This document shows positions 48,201 through 56,153 of a stretch of 64,000 nucleotides of DNA, one piece after another. Every line of letters starts with the position of its first letter. Within the stretch, counting starts at the first letter, position 1. The notes below the pieces were generated by a model, which saw only the letters and a program-made list of their open reading frames with translations, did not search any database and was not told the DNA's origin. Location: contig NW_026947485.1 of NCBI RefSeq assembly GCF_034190915.1, forward strand, positions 131,704,337-131,768,336, in the 5' to 3' direction. This stretch comes from Cavia porcellus. Its lineage: Eukaryota; Chordata; Mammalia; Rodentia; Caviidae. Both the position numbers and the translations under genes were made by a program.

Positions 48201-49050
48201 TGTTTTGTTTTGTTTTAAAGGACACAGTTTGTGGTACTTTGTTATCACAATTCCAGGAAACTAATGCATAGCAAAAATTAGAACTATTTAATATGCCTCA
48301 AATCTAATTCAATAAAAAAATAGTTGTCTGACAGAACTGGAGGAAAGAAAACCTGGTTAGTATAGAATGAAAAACAAGATTTAAAAAAGCAAAGAAAAAA
48401 ACACTGATCATTTTTAACATTATAAAGAAAATGCAAAAACCAAAACTAAAGAGAGTTTTAAAAACAAGCAGTATGAAATAATATAATATGGGTAGCACTT
48501 GAAACTTAAAATGTTTCAGTTACCTTTCTTCCCCATTCTTGGTTCTGTAGGTGCTCTTATAGAATCCATGGAAAGTCAAGGACAGATTGCCAGCATAGTC
48601 AATGACGACTGTATATGGAAGTCCAACGAGGAGAGGTTCAACAGCTAAAAAAGCAACTTGTTCATGAGGGTGATATTCCAGGACCCTCAGTGTTTCTTCA
48701 GATGGCCCCTGTCCTACTCCTTTCCTGAGGGTGGCTTTGGAAATTTGCAGGTTGTGACTATGCAGGATAATGGCACTGGTGGGCTGGCTGGCTGTGACTT
48801 GGATTTCTGTGGTGCCCTGGAAAGTCAGCGTGCTGAGGTTCGCATGGATCATGAGATCATAATGAACTGGGATGACATGCTCAGGAAGTCGCATCTTGCT
48901 CCAAGGAAATGGAGCTCCATTGCTAGCCTTTGGAGATGTAGTGTCACTGTTCTGACACCATGAAGGAGTTGACACAGCTAAGAGAGCCAGTAGAGAGGAC
49001 AGTAGAAATGACATTCTTGCAAGTGGCCACTTGAGGGCCAGAGGCACCAT
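25135..49050 (-). CDS. ERAP1: ERAP1, complete coding sequence in 18 exons (942 aa)
   Basis: ERAP1 is an M1-family zinc aminopeptidase of the ER lumen that trims peptide N-termini to fit MHC class I. Joined exons (- strand order): 49050-48524, 46199-46061, 41237-41103, 39378-39258, 38501-38347, 37592-37479, 36307-36176, 35595-35464, 35323-35252, 33973-33819, 32519-32440, 31948-31765, 30427-30271, 29630-29446, 28646-28485, 28005-27865, 27324-27243, 25290-25135. They total 2829 nt with all phases agreeing. A signal peptide lies near residues 13-33. Catalytic residues seen are GAMEN 318-322, HELAH 354-358, second zinc Glu 377, Tyr 439 and Gln 182/Glu 184. Four N-glycosylation sequons sit at N71, N155, N415 and N761. 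Numbering runs one above human because of one extra residue after the signal peptide. No frameshift or stop is seen, so the gene should be functional. Confidence 0.98.
25291..27242 (-). other. ERAP1 intron 18
   Basis: Unique-looking AT-rich sequence; a possible decayed MIR near 26930-27010. No gene or alternative exon is recognised. Confidence 0.5.
27243..27324 (-). CDS. ERAP1: ERAP1 exon 18 (residues 864-891)
   Basis: The acceptor is ccttttcgag, 82 nt, donor gtaaga. It starts [20 protein letters not shown] and ends STRLTE in phase 0. The acceptor has G at -3 (cgag), which is unusual because C or T is strongly preferred there, but frame and homology allow no other site. Confidence 0.94.
27865..28005 (-). 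CDS. ERAP1: ERAP1 exon 17 (residues 817-864)
   Basis: Acceptor cattacag, 141 nt, donor gtaagt. It reads [20 protein letters not shown] and later [12 protein letters not shown], ending NKLVQ plus AA of a split Lys. Confidence 0.95.
28485..28646 (-). CDS. ERAP1: ERAP1 exon 16 (residues 763-817)
   Basis: Acceptor tcccacag, 162 nt, donor gtgagt. It starts [20 protein letters not shown] and ends QNKEKLQ with a split Trp. It belongs to domain IV helices. Confidence 0.95.
29446..29630 (-). CDS. ERAP1: ERAP1 exon 15 (residues 702-763)
   Basis: Acceptor ccccctcag, 185 nt, donor gtcagt. It starts [20 protein letters not shown] and ends KESDGNM with a split Ser that completes sequon N761 (Asn-Met-Ser; human Asn-Leu-Ser). 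Because M replaces L, the sequon survives. Confidence 0.95.
30271..30427 (-). CDS. ERAP1: ERAP1 exon 14 (residues 649-701)
   Basis: Acceptor tttgatcag, 157 nt, donor gtaaaa. It reads [20 protein letters not shown] and ends MIEVETEFK. These are the helical repeats of domain IV, which caps the peptide-binding cavity. Confidence 0.95.
31284..31318. repeat. Poly(T) tract
   Basis: A run of about 30 T with a single G, in ERAP1 intron 13; A-rich on the gene strand. A second T run of 23 lies at 30902-30924. Confidence 0.9.
31765..31948 (-). CDS. ERAP1: ERAP1 exon 13 (residues 588-649)
   Basis: Acceptor tttgctatag, 184 nt, donor gtaaga. It starts [20 protein letters not shown], includes [11 protein letters not shown] (human D575N site region; Asp kept) and ends NNAFQLV with a split Ser. 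It joins domain III to the C-terminal helical domain IV. Confidence 0.95.
32440..32519 (-). CDS. ERAP1: ERAP1 exon 12 (residues 561-588)
   Basis: Acceptor cttctttcag, 80 nt, donor gtaata. It reads [20 protein letters not shown] and ends LLKTKT. Human has DMVH where this has DSVQ. Confidence 0.94.
33190..33243. repeat. (GT)n(GA)n compound microsatellite
   Basis: About 14 GT units pass directly into about 12 GA units, in ERAP1 intron 11. Confidence 0.97.
33819..33973 (-). CDS. ERAP1: ERAP1 exon 11 (residues 510-561, domain III start)
   Basis: Acceptor cttaaccag, 155 nt, donor gtaatg. It starts [20 protein letters not shown] and ends SDGVPETG (Gly split). Lys 529 corresponds to the human K528R variant site, so this species carries the Lys form. 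It forms part of the beta-sandwich domain III. Confidence 0.95.
34244..34283. repeat. (TGAA)n tetranucleotide repeat
   Basis: About ten TGAA units in ERAP1 intron 10; such tracts often mark an L2 tail, but no clear L2 body is seen. Confidence 0.95.
34690..34885 (-). mobile_element. MIR SINE fragment
   Basis: It matches reverse-oriented MIR: attcaaatccctgctctgca, catggtaaagcaggggga, aggatcattttgaagagtaa. It lies in ERAP1 intron 10, so it is in sense relative to ERAP1. Confidence 0.6.
35252..35323 (-). CDS. ERAP1: ERAP1 exon 10 (variable loop, residues 486-509)
   Basis: Acceptor ggttttag, 72 nt, donor gtaagt. It reads [18 protein letters not shown] and ends HSSSSS. In human ERAP1 this stretch is the flexible interdomain loop; its Ser run is kept while the front half diverges (TDGVKGMD in human). 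The exon is short, so its boundaries were set by length match to human (24 codons) and phase 0. Confidence 0.93.
35464..35595 (-). CDS. ERAP1: ERAP1 exon 9 (residues 442-485)
   Basis: Acceptor tcttttcag, 132 nt, donor gtgagt. It starts [20 protein letters not shown] and ends DLWNSMAS. It completes the helical part of the catalytic domain and is in phase 0. Confidence 0.96.
35719..35868 (+). mobile_element. B1 SINE with A-rich tail
   Basis: The head ggtgtggtggcgcacgcc, then gccatgagtttgaggcc and aaaccccgtctcaaaac, followed by an A-rich tail. It is about 300 bp from ERAP1 exon 9, antisense to the gene. Confidence 0.9.
36176..36307 (-). CDS. ERAP1: ERAP1 exon 8 (catalytic tyrosine)
   Basis: Acceptor ctcattag, 132 nt, donor gtaaca. 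It starts [10 protein letters not shown] (human begins with Gly), carries sequon N415 in ALNSSH, and ends VSYEK with the transition-state-stabilising Tyr at residue 439. The neighbouring human Asp is Glu here. Confidence 0.96.
36308..37478 (-). other. ERAP1 intron 7
   Basis: 1.2 kb of very AT-rich sequence; nothing recognised. Confidence 0.55.
37479..37592 (-). CDS. ERAP1: ERAP1 exon 7 (third zinc ligand)
   Basis: Acceptor cctttcag, 114 nt, donor gtaagt, phase 0 at both ends. It starts [20 protein letters not shown]; the Glu in LNEGF (residue 377) is the third zinc ligand of M1 peptidases. It ends VTHPELKV and is almost identical to human. Confidence 0.97.
37846..38262 (+). mobile_element. 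Solo MaLR LTR, about 415 bp, well preserved
   Basis: It begins tgtgatggcttatgtataga with tgtcccccaaag and ends gaactgtgagctcaatgagc ... tattttgtctcaggagtgac, the MLT/MST-like LTR plan. It is 80 bp from ERAP1 exon 6, antisense to ERAP1. No internal region is seen. Confidence 0.7.
38347..38501 (-). CDS. ERAP1: ERAP1 exon 6 (GAMEN and HELAH zinc motif)
   Basis: Acceptor tcccctag, 155 nt, donor gtacac. It holds the exopeptidase motif GAMEN (318-322) and the zinc motif HELAH (354-358), so it is the heart of the active site. The residue before HELAH is Ser; human has Ala. The Met matching the human M349V variant position is present. Confidence 0.97.
39258..39378 (-). CDS. ERAP1: ERAP1 exon 5 (residues 268-308)
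   Basis: Acceptor ctcttcag, 121 nt, donor gtagag. It reads [20 protein letters not shown] and ends PYPLPKQ plus one base of the next codon. Human has Asp (NQADYAL) where Ala occurs here. It begins the thermolysin-like catalytic domain. Confidence 0.95.
39379..41102 (-). other. ERAP1 intron 4
   Basis: 1.7 kb without a recognised repeat except a short A-rich simple tract near 39870-39900. Confidence 0.5.
41103..41237 (-). CDS. ERAP1: ERAP1 exon 4 (residues 223-267)
   Basis: Acceptor cttttag, 135 nt, donor gtgatc, which matches the consensus poorly after GTGA. It starts [20 protein letters not shown] and ends KNGVK in phase 0. Human has VKSVTV where this reads MNSVPI. It lies between two large introns (4.8 kb upstream, 1.7 kb downstream). 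Confidence 0.95.
41458..41536 (-). mobile_element. Old ID SINE, antisense on the + strand
   Basis: The + strand reads ggtacctgggatcgaact through gctgagctaacccc, the reverse of an ID B box and A box. It is diverged, with no clear target duplication, and lies in ERAP1 intron 3 (sense to ERAP1). Confidence 0.8.
42221..42254. repeat. (AT)n microsatellite
   Basis: About 17 AT units in ERAP1 intron 3, likely to be length-variable. Confidence 0.96.
43540..43925 (+). mobile_element. Solo MaLR LTR
   Basis: It starts gggtgttgcagtggttgatt and ends aactttgggtgcccggtatt then cagtaatgagaaaagtaact. The 3' half is close to the copy at 37846, so both belong to one family. Confidence 0.7.
44668..45740 (+). 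mobile_element. L1 3' end (ORF2 C-terminus plus 3'UTR)
   Basis: From 44668 it matches the ORF2 C-terminal region in the + sense, including caatggagtactactcaac, then a roughly 430-bp 3'UTR ending tttaaaataaaacaaag. Its last 150 bases are clearly related to the 3' end of the L1 at 11634-17943. It is 5'-truncated in ERAP1 intron 3, antisense to ERAP1. Confidence 0.85.
46061..46199 (-). CDS. ERAP1: ERAP1 exon 3 (residues 176-222)
   Basis: Acceptor gattacag, donor gtgagt, 139 nt. It includes [20 protein letters not shown]. The Gln and Glu of TQFEP line the S1 pocket and bind the substrate amino group in ERAP1 structures. It closes with ISNMPL in phase 0. Confidence 0.96.
46200..47218 (-). other. 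ERAP1 intron 2, exon-3-proximal part
   Basis: 1 kb of AT-rich sequence with no recognised gene, exon or repeat family. The rest of the intron is the nested MLT1-like LTR. Confidence 0.5.
47361..47767 (+). mobile_element. LTR-like insertion with 7-bp flanking repeat
   Basis: About 407 bp bounded by caatatg on both sides (47354-47360 and 47768-47774). It carries a poly(A) signal-like aataaa near 47613 and an R/U5-like end (gctccttgacagttttgacc). I cannot name the family; the ends are not clean TG...CA. Confidence 0.4.
47980..48170 (-). mobile_element. Composite ID-B1-like SINE
   Basis: An ID-like part (ggtactggagactgaaccc, 47990-48040) is joined to a diverged B1-like part (agacagagtcctaccaag to aatgctaggattatagc). 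Dimeric B1-ID SINEs are known in some non-murid rodents. It is inserted into the MLT1-like LTR at 47219-48272. Confidence 0.65.
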
Positions 49051-49067
49051 CTTCCTGCCAAAACTGC
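48524..49067 (-). CDS. ERAP1: ERAP1 exon 2 (start codon, signal peptide, N-terminal domain)
   Basis: The exon begins after ttctag at 49068; ATG is at 49050-49048 and reads [21 protein letters not shown] second Met at residue 13 directly precedes the hydrophobic core ([11 protein letters not shown]), and cleavage is likely near WCQ at 31-33. The exon ends in ...TYRTKNGEE with AG of a split Arg before gtaact. It carries sequons N71 and N155. Reading upstream of the ATG would need intronic sequence, so the ATG at 49050 is chosen. Confidence 0.96.
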
Positions 49068-51639
49068 CTAGAACCACAAATGTATAAAAGCAAAATAAAA
49101 AGTCATTAAAGTGCTATCAAATGTCTATGTCAGAATTTACCTACCCAGCATTAACAGATAAAGATGCAAACTTCCAAAATATTAGGTATCTTCCTGAAAA
49201 TAAAATTACCTTCCTTATGTTATTAATCAGCAAAGAACATAATGATCAGTACCAATATTAACACCTAGACATCACTTGTCTATCAGTGTTTAATGCTAGC
49301 AGCCTGGGTTCTTGGTCAAATGCAGTAGAACAAGTTCTAGTTGATGAAGGCAAAAGAGAAATTACTCGAGGACATCAGGCAGTTCAATAATGATGCCAGA
49401 GTTGCAGGGATTTGGGGAAACTAGGTTCATAAAGCAGGCAAAGATGGGAGGCATCAAGCGCATCGGGGAGAACTTGATCGAAGAATCTCAGCAGCTCTGG
49501 ACCTCAGCAGAAGTTGTCCACTGCCCCGAAACCAGGGGCTGGCATCGCTGTAATCTCCAGTGGAGTGAGGTCTCCATTGCCCTTGCAACTTGACATCATT
49601 TTTTTGAGCTTCAGACCCATGTGAAGTCTCACGTCTGAACTGAGGTGAAGTGTCCACAGTACCAAGGAGGTGGGCAGAAGAAGCAATGCAGGGTGAGCCT
49701 CTCAGCTTCCATGGTGGGAGACAGGATTTGATTACTACCAAGCCTCACAAAGGAGAGAATTTCCAAAGCACAGGAAGATGCTGAGCAGTGAGGAGGGCAG
49801 AAAAGCAAATACCTTTGTCAAACTGTCGTGTCAAAAATTAGTTTAGTATTTATTTATCTAAGAGTGACTTAAAAGAGTTCATGGTGATTTTCACAATAAT
49901 TGTGACAAACTGATGAACCACCAGCACTCTCTCTCAACAAACAGATATAGTCAAGCCTGCTACAAGGAGACTGTGTGCTGAGCATCGTATGGAATATAAC
50001 ACAGGACATGGGTACCACACTTCAGAACTTCAAACTCTAGGAGGACAGAAAACATTTATGCACAAATAATAAAACATGGTATAGGAAGGTAGAGGACTGT
50101 AGGAATAATATTAAAAGGTAGTACTGGGAAGAATGGAATGCTATTTTCACAGCCAGTGATTCGGCTTGCAGGGACTCCGCAGGGTGCCTCACCTAAGACC
50201 AGCCTCTGTGTGTGTGTGGCTGGAAGGACAAGCTGATTTGGAAAGGAAGAGGGGCCTTGAAAGTATTTCAGGTGGGGTAACCAGGGGAGGAACTAAAGCA
50301 CAAGGAAGAAAGAGGACAACGGAAGTGGAGACAAGGGAACCTCCAAGGAATTGAGGGAGAATGGTTATTATCAAGGGAAGGAGGGAAATAATTTCAAGGT
50401 AATGCTCTAAGCACACTGACGTAACATACAGCGGACCGTATGTTGCACTGCATGTTAAAGGATAAGGCACACAAAACCAATGTGCATTTTCAAAGAGTTG
50501 GAAATGTATGCTCTGAGAATCAAGCATAATTCTTTTTTCACATACAAACACTGTTCCCTAACAAATGCTGGCAAGGAGGGACTCCTATTAGGTGAGCTCA
50601 GGTAATTTGTTCTAATTCCCTCCAATTCCTTTGACTCATGGACATTCAGACTATCCTACATTGTGGATCTCTTGAAAGGATTGTAGTACACACGACTTTC
50701 TCTTTCTAAGATGTCAGTGGTTCTTAGCTCTAGCACATATCAGAAGTTTCCCAAATTCCTGATGCCTAGATCCTTATGGACAATAATTAAACTGAAACCT
50801 ATGGCGATAAGGTCAATAAATCACTTTTAACATCGCAGAGATTCTACTGGGAAGCCAGGGTTGAGAGTTCCCATCATAATCCTTGTCAAATCTGGCTTTA
50901 ACTCCTACACCCTGGGTGTCAGGACACTATCCCAAAGCAACACCTGATGTGCACCCTACCCTCAGCACTCACTCCCTATCCATGGCAAAGTGGAGTAATT
51001 CAGAGTAGAAGATTCATCTTTAAATACCAATATGATAAAGCGTTTCTGCCTCTACCTCTTCAGGTAGAATTCTGGGGGCAGGGACAAAATGAACTTCCCT
51101 TGAAGCTGGGGACCAGAAAGCAAATGTAACTTGTGTACCGTTTCGATCTGGAACTTCTGGCAGCAGTGCCTTACTGAGTAAGGCTCTTGCTTCAAGAATA
51201 GAGTTCTGTGAGCAGGGCAGGTTCAAGCATGTGAGTACCCTGGGGGTCCTCCAGTGGTCCAATGGAAGCTCTCAAAATCCCAAGGGCCTGAGGTGACAGA
51301 AAGGCTCATTAGGCTGCTGAAGGAGTTGGGTGCTGGGGCCCCACATCACAGGCTTTGCAAGGTTTAATCCATAATGAGGTTAAAGAGAATATGGTGTTAT
51401 CTCAAGGAGATTTTCAGTCCAGAAAGCCAAAATGGACTGCAATATAGATAGCCTAAATGTCAGAATGTATTCACCTATAAATGGACAAAATGATGCAAAC
51501 TTCTGAAAATACTAGGTCTTTCCTAAAAGAAAATTGCCTACATTGTACTGATTTAACAAGAAGAATTTTACAATTGGCCACAACCATTTTCATCCATTCC
51601 ATTTAGTGTTCCACTGAATCCTGCACAGTCTATCTTCAA

Positions 51640-52320
51640 ACCTGTAACCTTTTAGTGGACTTAATTTTTACATGCCTGTTTCTCTTTGTTAAATTAAAAG
51701 CTCCTCAAGGCAAAGATCATGTCTTATTGATGTGGTACATCACAGGCATTCACCAAATGTTTGAGACTGAATCATTGAGATGCAGTTTCCTCTAAGTCAT
51801 CAAATGGAGCAATTTCCCTAAAATATAGTTTTTCAAATCCCACCCTCACCCCTCCTTAGCCAAGCAACCAAAGGCCTTTATGTCCTACAGTCTAGGAAAC
51901 CCACGCTACAGTTGTATCTTAAATATTTCCCACCCATATGCATCCTAGGACTCACTAAGGACTTTGGTTTTTCTCCAAAAGTCCCCAGGACTTCTCTCTA
52001 TCCATATCATTCCTCAGGGGTTCTCTCTACAACAACTTGCCCCAGTCTTTCAAGATCCAATTCAAAGGAAGCGTCTCTGGGAACTATTCTTTGAATATTC
52101 CAAGCTGTAATGAATTCCTTCCTTTGTAACTTACACTTTCTATGTTCTTCTCAACATGCCTTATTATGCCCTGACTTGTAATACTATTATTGATGCACTT
52201 GCAATATCTTTCTACTGCACTGTAAACTGCTTGAGAAAAGAATATATGCATCACTGTATTCCCCACAGCACCTAGAACTACATCTCGCACATGAAAAGAA
52301 CTTAATGAAACCTGAGTTCT
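51640..52320 (+). mobile_element. L2 LINE fragments (two pieces)
   Basis: 51650-51775 (agctcctcaaggcaaagatc, cattcaccaaatgtttgag) and 52050-52315 (ctgtaaactgcttgagaaaa, cacagcacctagaactaca, gaacttaatgaaacctga) both fit the L2 3'UTR in the + sense. Confidence 0.6.
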
Positions 52321-52629
52321 AGGAATTATTTCACAGATGAAATTCCCTTGTAATTACTGACAATCTGTGATCATAGTCCAGTGTGTTTAGCTCCTCCCTT
52401 GAAACATAAGCTCTTCGCAACTGGCTTTGCTTCTAATGGTAAGTTTCAAACAAAGCATTTCACAGTTCTGAGTGTTCTCTAAGGATCAAGTTTTATTAAA
52501 TCTCCAAGATGAATGTAACTCAAATCAAGGGTTCTCACAAGCAGTACATGTAGCCCCTTCCCAAGAAAAGTGTGATTTTTCTTTAAGTTATACTCCAATT
52601 AATACCTAAAAGGACAGAATCAAAGATAG

Positions 52630-52800
52630 AAAGAATATTTACTGTGCACCTACAGAGTCACAGGCACAGTACAGGTGTGTCATGCCTTTCCAATAGGCTA
52701 TAATTCCCATTTTTGATGAGGCGAAACTGAAAGAAACATCCATGTAACTTAACCAAGGTGACGCTAAGGAGAATGTAAGTGTGACTGCAGCCCATGTTGT
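52630..52800 (+). mobile_element. MIR SINE
   Basis: It shows gcacctacagagtcacaggc, cccatttttgatgaggcgaa and aacttaaccaaggtgac, a nearly full MIR in + orientation within ERAP1 intron 1. Confidence 0.75.
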
Positions 52801-53024
52801 TACAAACTCTCACATTCATACCTGGCCAAGTTCTCTTAAACCTTTCTCTTACTTCTCAATCCCCATGGTGCACTGCTCATTCTTCCTTTGCATGTTATCA
52901 CAACTACACTGTTTTATTTAAGAACTATTTTTTTTACAATGTGGAGGTTCTCTCCATCTGCTTCTCTGTGTGTCTGTGTGTCTGTCTCTCTCTTCCACAT
53001 GCATACATAATTATATACAGACAA

Positions 53025-53100
53025 GAGAGAAAACCTGCATTTGAATTCTTGCTCATCCTCTTACTATGTGACCTTGAGAAATTTAACTTTATTTAACTTA
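53025..53100 (-). mobile_element. Short MIR fragment
   Basis: ttgaattcttgctcatcc followed by actatgtgaccttgagaaat resembles the reverse MIR end. A poly(A) run at 53102-53121 follows. Confidence 0.45.
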
Positions 53101-54675
53101 TTTAAAAAAAAAAAAAAAAAAAGCAAATGCTGCATGGGGAGAGGGTGGCACCTGGAGAGATGGGCAGGAATCAAGACACACACACCCTGCTGGCATGTTA
53201 AGGATTAGAGAGGAATCCTAAGGATCATGAGAACCCACTAGAAGGGTTTAGGACTGTCTTTAGGATCCAATTTACATTTCAATAAAATGGCTCTGGCTGT
53301 TGGAGGGTAGAAAACAGCAAGTTAGTTCCAACTAGCGAAGGTAGGCTAGTGCCCTGGGGCGCGGGTGGCTGTGGGGCTCTGAGGAGGGACTCAGTGCCTG
53401 ACAGGAAGGTGGACCGGAAGAGGCGGGTGAGGGAGAGAACCTATCATCAGACACTGCTACCTTTTCTAGAATGAAATCTGGCAGTTGGGGGGGGGGTACC
53501 TTGTGGAGATGGAGAGGGCCAGAAAAAACAGATTTTAAAGGGAGAGACAGAATTTTAAATTCATTTTTAAAATGTTTAATTCATGATACCTTCCAGACAT
53601 CTAAAAGGAAATTTCAGGCAGGCAGTTGAATACAGGTTGATACCACAGAGGTACAGGTTTTAAAGTACTTTCTCAGACCTGACTGTATTATTTCAAAGTC
53701 TTACAAAGGATTTTCCTTTTTGACATCTCACTGAACTACCGTTCACAGTCAGTGTCCTCAGTGAATCTTCCTCGGGATGCTCTTGGTCACACTTACCTTT
53801 TCCCACGTCCCAAAAAAGTTCAGCTATTTCTTGCCTCTCTTTTTAGAGATGGTCTAGCAACAATGCAAAATTTTCTGAACAACGAAGTGAATTAAAAAGC
53901 ACTGAAAATAACTTTTAATTTGAATTTAAAAAAAAAAAACAAAGCCAGTTTTCTATTTAGGCCCACCTGAAAACGGGCCACTTCTCAGCACACTTCCGCG
54001 TCCTTGGGGGTAATGGCGACGTGCCAGTTTTTTGAAAAATATTGTTTTCAGTTGCTGACCACATCCTGATTAACGGAAAGCAGCATTTCTTTTTTGAACC
54101 AGGTCTACACAAAGAACCTGCACGCAGCCCTAAATGGAAATGTGCGTTTTCCCCTGCCTCCTACAAATTAACCCCAGGCCTCCCCGGCTAGTGAGTGGCC
54201 TAAACCAGAAACTTTTCTTTTGCTCAAGCAGAAGCGCTTTCCCGAACGAAACTCTGCAAGAATCGGGGAGCAGAGGGCACAGAATCGCCGGCAAGAACCC
54301 CAAAAGCAGCGCGGAGAAAATGGACCTTTAGGTCGCACGTGGCCCGGGATCTCCCAGCACCCCCAGCCCCGGCCCCGAAGTCAGCCCCGCCCTGAAGTCG
54401 GGGCCCCCGGGGCGACTCCGGGGAGCTGCGCCCCCTCAGGCCAGCGCCCAGCCGCCCCCCGCGGTCTGCAGCCCCGCCAGGCGAGGCGGGGCGCGGAGGG
54501 AGGGACGCGGGGCGGCGCCGGCCACGCGCGGCCCCTCCGTGCCGCCATCCGATCCCCGCGTTTCCCTCCCCGCGCGCCTCCCCTTCCCCGCGCCCCGACC
54601 CGCAGGCGCACCAAGTCGGGGCGCACAGGAGCGGGCTGTGCGCACCTGGGACCCGCGCCGCGCCGCGCCGCTCAC

Positions 54676-54710
54676 CCTCGCTCCGCCGCCGCCCGCCTGG
54701 CCGTGCGGGA
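54676..54710 (-). other. ERAP1: Possible end of ERAP1 non-coding exon 1
   Basis: On the - strand a strong donor pattern, AGG followed by gtgagc, sits at 54676/54675. A weaker alternative, CAG followed by gtgcgc, lies near 54646. Either could splice to the acceptor at 49068. The 5' end given is arbitrary because no start site can be read. Confidence 0.3.
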
Positions 54711-54712
54711 CC

Positions 54713-54726
54713 GAAAGTGAAAGTGA
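54713..54726. promoter_or_regulatory. ISRE/IRF-binding-site candidate (GAAAGTGAAAGTGA)
   Basis: Two GAAA cores are separated by two bases, which is the GAAANNGAAA pattern bound by IRF1, IRF2 and ISGF3. It lies in the CpG island next to the likely ERAP1 start. ERAP1 is known to be induced by interferon gamma, so the match makes functional sense; binding is inferred. Confidence 0.6.
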
Positions 54727-55993
54727 GGCCTCGGAGCGGGCGGAGGGGAAGCCTGGGGCGCGGCCCGGCGCCGGGGCCAGGGTCCCGGGCACAGGGTGTG
54801 AAACGAGCGCCCGCAGCCTGGAGGTTGCGGGCGGATCTGAGGGGCCAGGCGCGGGCGCACCCCCTTAGGAAGCGGGTTCTCGCTCTGTGCCTCACCCCTC
54901 CCCACTCCTCCTTCCCCTCCCCCCGCGTGTCTTTTAACGTGCTTTGTTTAGCCGCTAACACAGCAGGCACTTAGAGCGCGCAGAGGACACAGGTTCAGTT
55001 AGGCACCCGGAGACCAGGGCTTCCTGGGCCACCCAGCCTAGGGGTCCCTCAAGCCCGTTGGACTCAGCCTGCAACGGCTCGACGCTCATTGGAGTGGCAC
55101 TCTGTCCGTCTTGTGACATCTGCAAATGAGCTGAGGGCAGTTGGCCCGCCTGAGCAACGGGAACCCGGAAGTACAGAGCTTGGCTATGAAACTCTGAACC
55201 TTATGGCGTTTCTCATGGTTACCTGGGAGCGGCTGTAGAGGGAAGGTTCAGCCCAGTCTCCGGAAACTGTCATTTGTGCACATCCATATGTGTTCAGTAC
55301 AGAGCACTGTGAGGCTGACAGAGGTTGGTTTAGGTAAACAATGTGCTTCTAGGAATGCCTGCAGTCTATTGGAAAATTAGACTGTGATAACCGAAGAAAT
55401 TGTTCAGGTAGTCTCAAACATCAGGCTACCTGCCTGGCCTTATCTCCCCCAAATCCCCTTTTCCCCTTCCTAACCCTTCCTTAGGGGTGTGGATTTGAAC
55501 TAAATCGAAGCAAGTGAAGAAGAGGTGGTCTCGACGCCACCCCGAGGATCAGGAATCCTGGCCTTCTGTGTTTACAAGCAGCTGCAGGCGAACCTATTAG
55601 GCCACTTATAAAGTTGTCTAAGGAATGTTCAGAGGACCTTTGAGTCAAAGAAACACTAGCTCTAAAACTGGAGGGGATGTAACTTAGGAATTAAATTAAA
55701 GGGTGCACAGTAACCCAAGCCTGCAGTAATTCCAAGACCTGGGGGCTGAAAGCACGTCTTGAGCCCTCATCTGGTCTTATTCGGCTCCTTCCGAGCTGAG
55801 ACTTCATCTCCACAGAGGACTAGGCAGCCATTCTCAAGAGTCTGCCCCAAATCCATACCTTTACCTCCTTGCCAGTATGTGTGAGTGGATAAACTACCTA
55901 GATGAAACCGTCAGATTGGGATGGTTAAACACATCAGGAAAATAACAGATGGATGAGTGTTAAAGAAATTACAGAAAGGAAGCTACAAACAAA

Positions 55994-56153
55994 TTGTTTT
56001 GTTTTGTGTTTTGTTTTTTGAGACAGGGTCTTGCTATGTACTTCAGGCTGACCTTGAGCTCATTATGTAGCCTACGCCGGCCTTGAACTCATGGTGATCC
56101 TCTGTCTCGGCCTCCTGAGGTAGAGATTACAGGCTTCTGACACCATGCCGGGC
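55994..56153 (-). mobile_element. B1 SINE upstream of ERAP1
   Basis: The + strand starts with a T-rich tail complement and gagacagggtcttgctatgt, then ggccttgaactcatgg and cggcctcctgagg. It is a reverse-oriented B1 about 1.2 kb upstream of the CpG island. Confidence 0.88.

Larger units (their letters stand above)
47219..48272 (+). mobile_element. MLT1-like LTR broken by two insertions
   Basis: Three blocks keep MLT1 order: 47219-47360 (ggggtgaactgtgtcccctc, gatgaggccctcaggctggg), 47768-47975 (aaatctggacacggaaacac, ctccaaaactgtgagaaaat) and 48218-48272 (acagtttgtggtactttgtt, aaactaatgcatag). Between them lie an LTR-like insert (47361-47767) and an ID-B1 composite with flanking T-rich DNA (47976-48217). 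Confidence 0.65.
49068..54320 (-). other. ERAP1 intron 1
   Basis: 5.3 kb with L2 (51640-52320), MIR (52630), a MIR piece (53025) and a poly(A) run (53102). The segments 49370-50560 and 50860-51460 have protein-neutral, repeat-like composition but no assignable family. Confidence 0.5.
54320..54930. promoter_or_regulatory. ERAP1: CpG island, presumed ERAP1 promoter and non-coding exon 1
   Basis: GC content and CpG density rise sharply here against AT-rich surroundings. It lies 5.3 kb upstream of the first coding exon on the gene strand, as expected for ERAP1, whose exon 1 is non-coding. No TATA box is seen. Overlapping GC-rich frames on both strands are a by-product of base composition. The exact start site is not determined. 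Confidence 0.8.

Noticed and set aside
48658..48963. 101-codon + strand frame
   Set aside because: Antisense shadow of ERAP1 exon 2.
49051..49077. In-frame extension upstream of the ERAP1 ATG
   Set aside because: It needs a GTG start and crosses the splice acceptor at 49068, so it is intronic; the ATG at 49050 matches the human start.
54220..54974. Long overlapping frames on both strands in the CpG island (up to 248 codons)
   Set aside because: High GC removes stop codons; the products are Arg/Pro/Ala/Gly-rich with no family resemblance, and this is the ERAP1 promoter.
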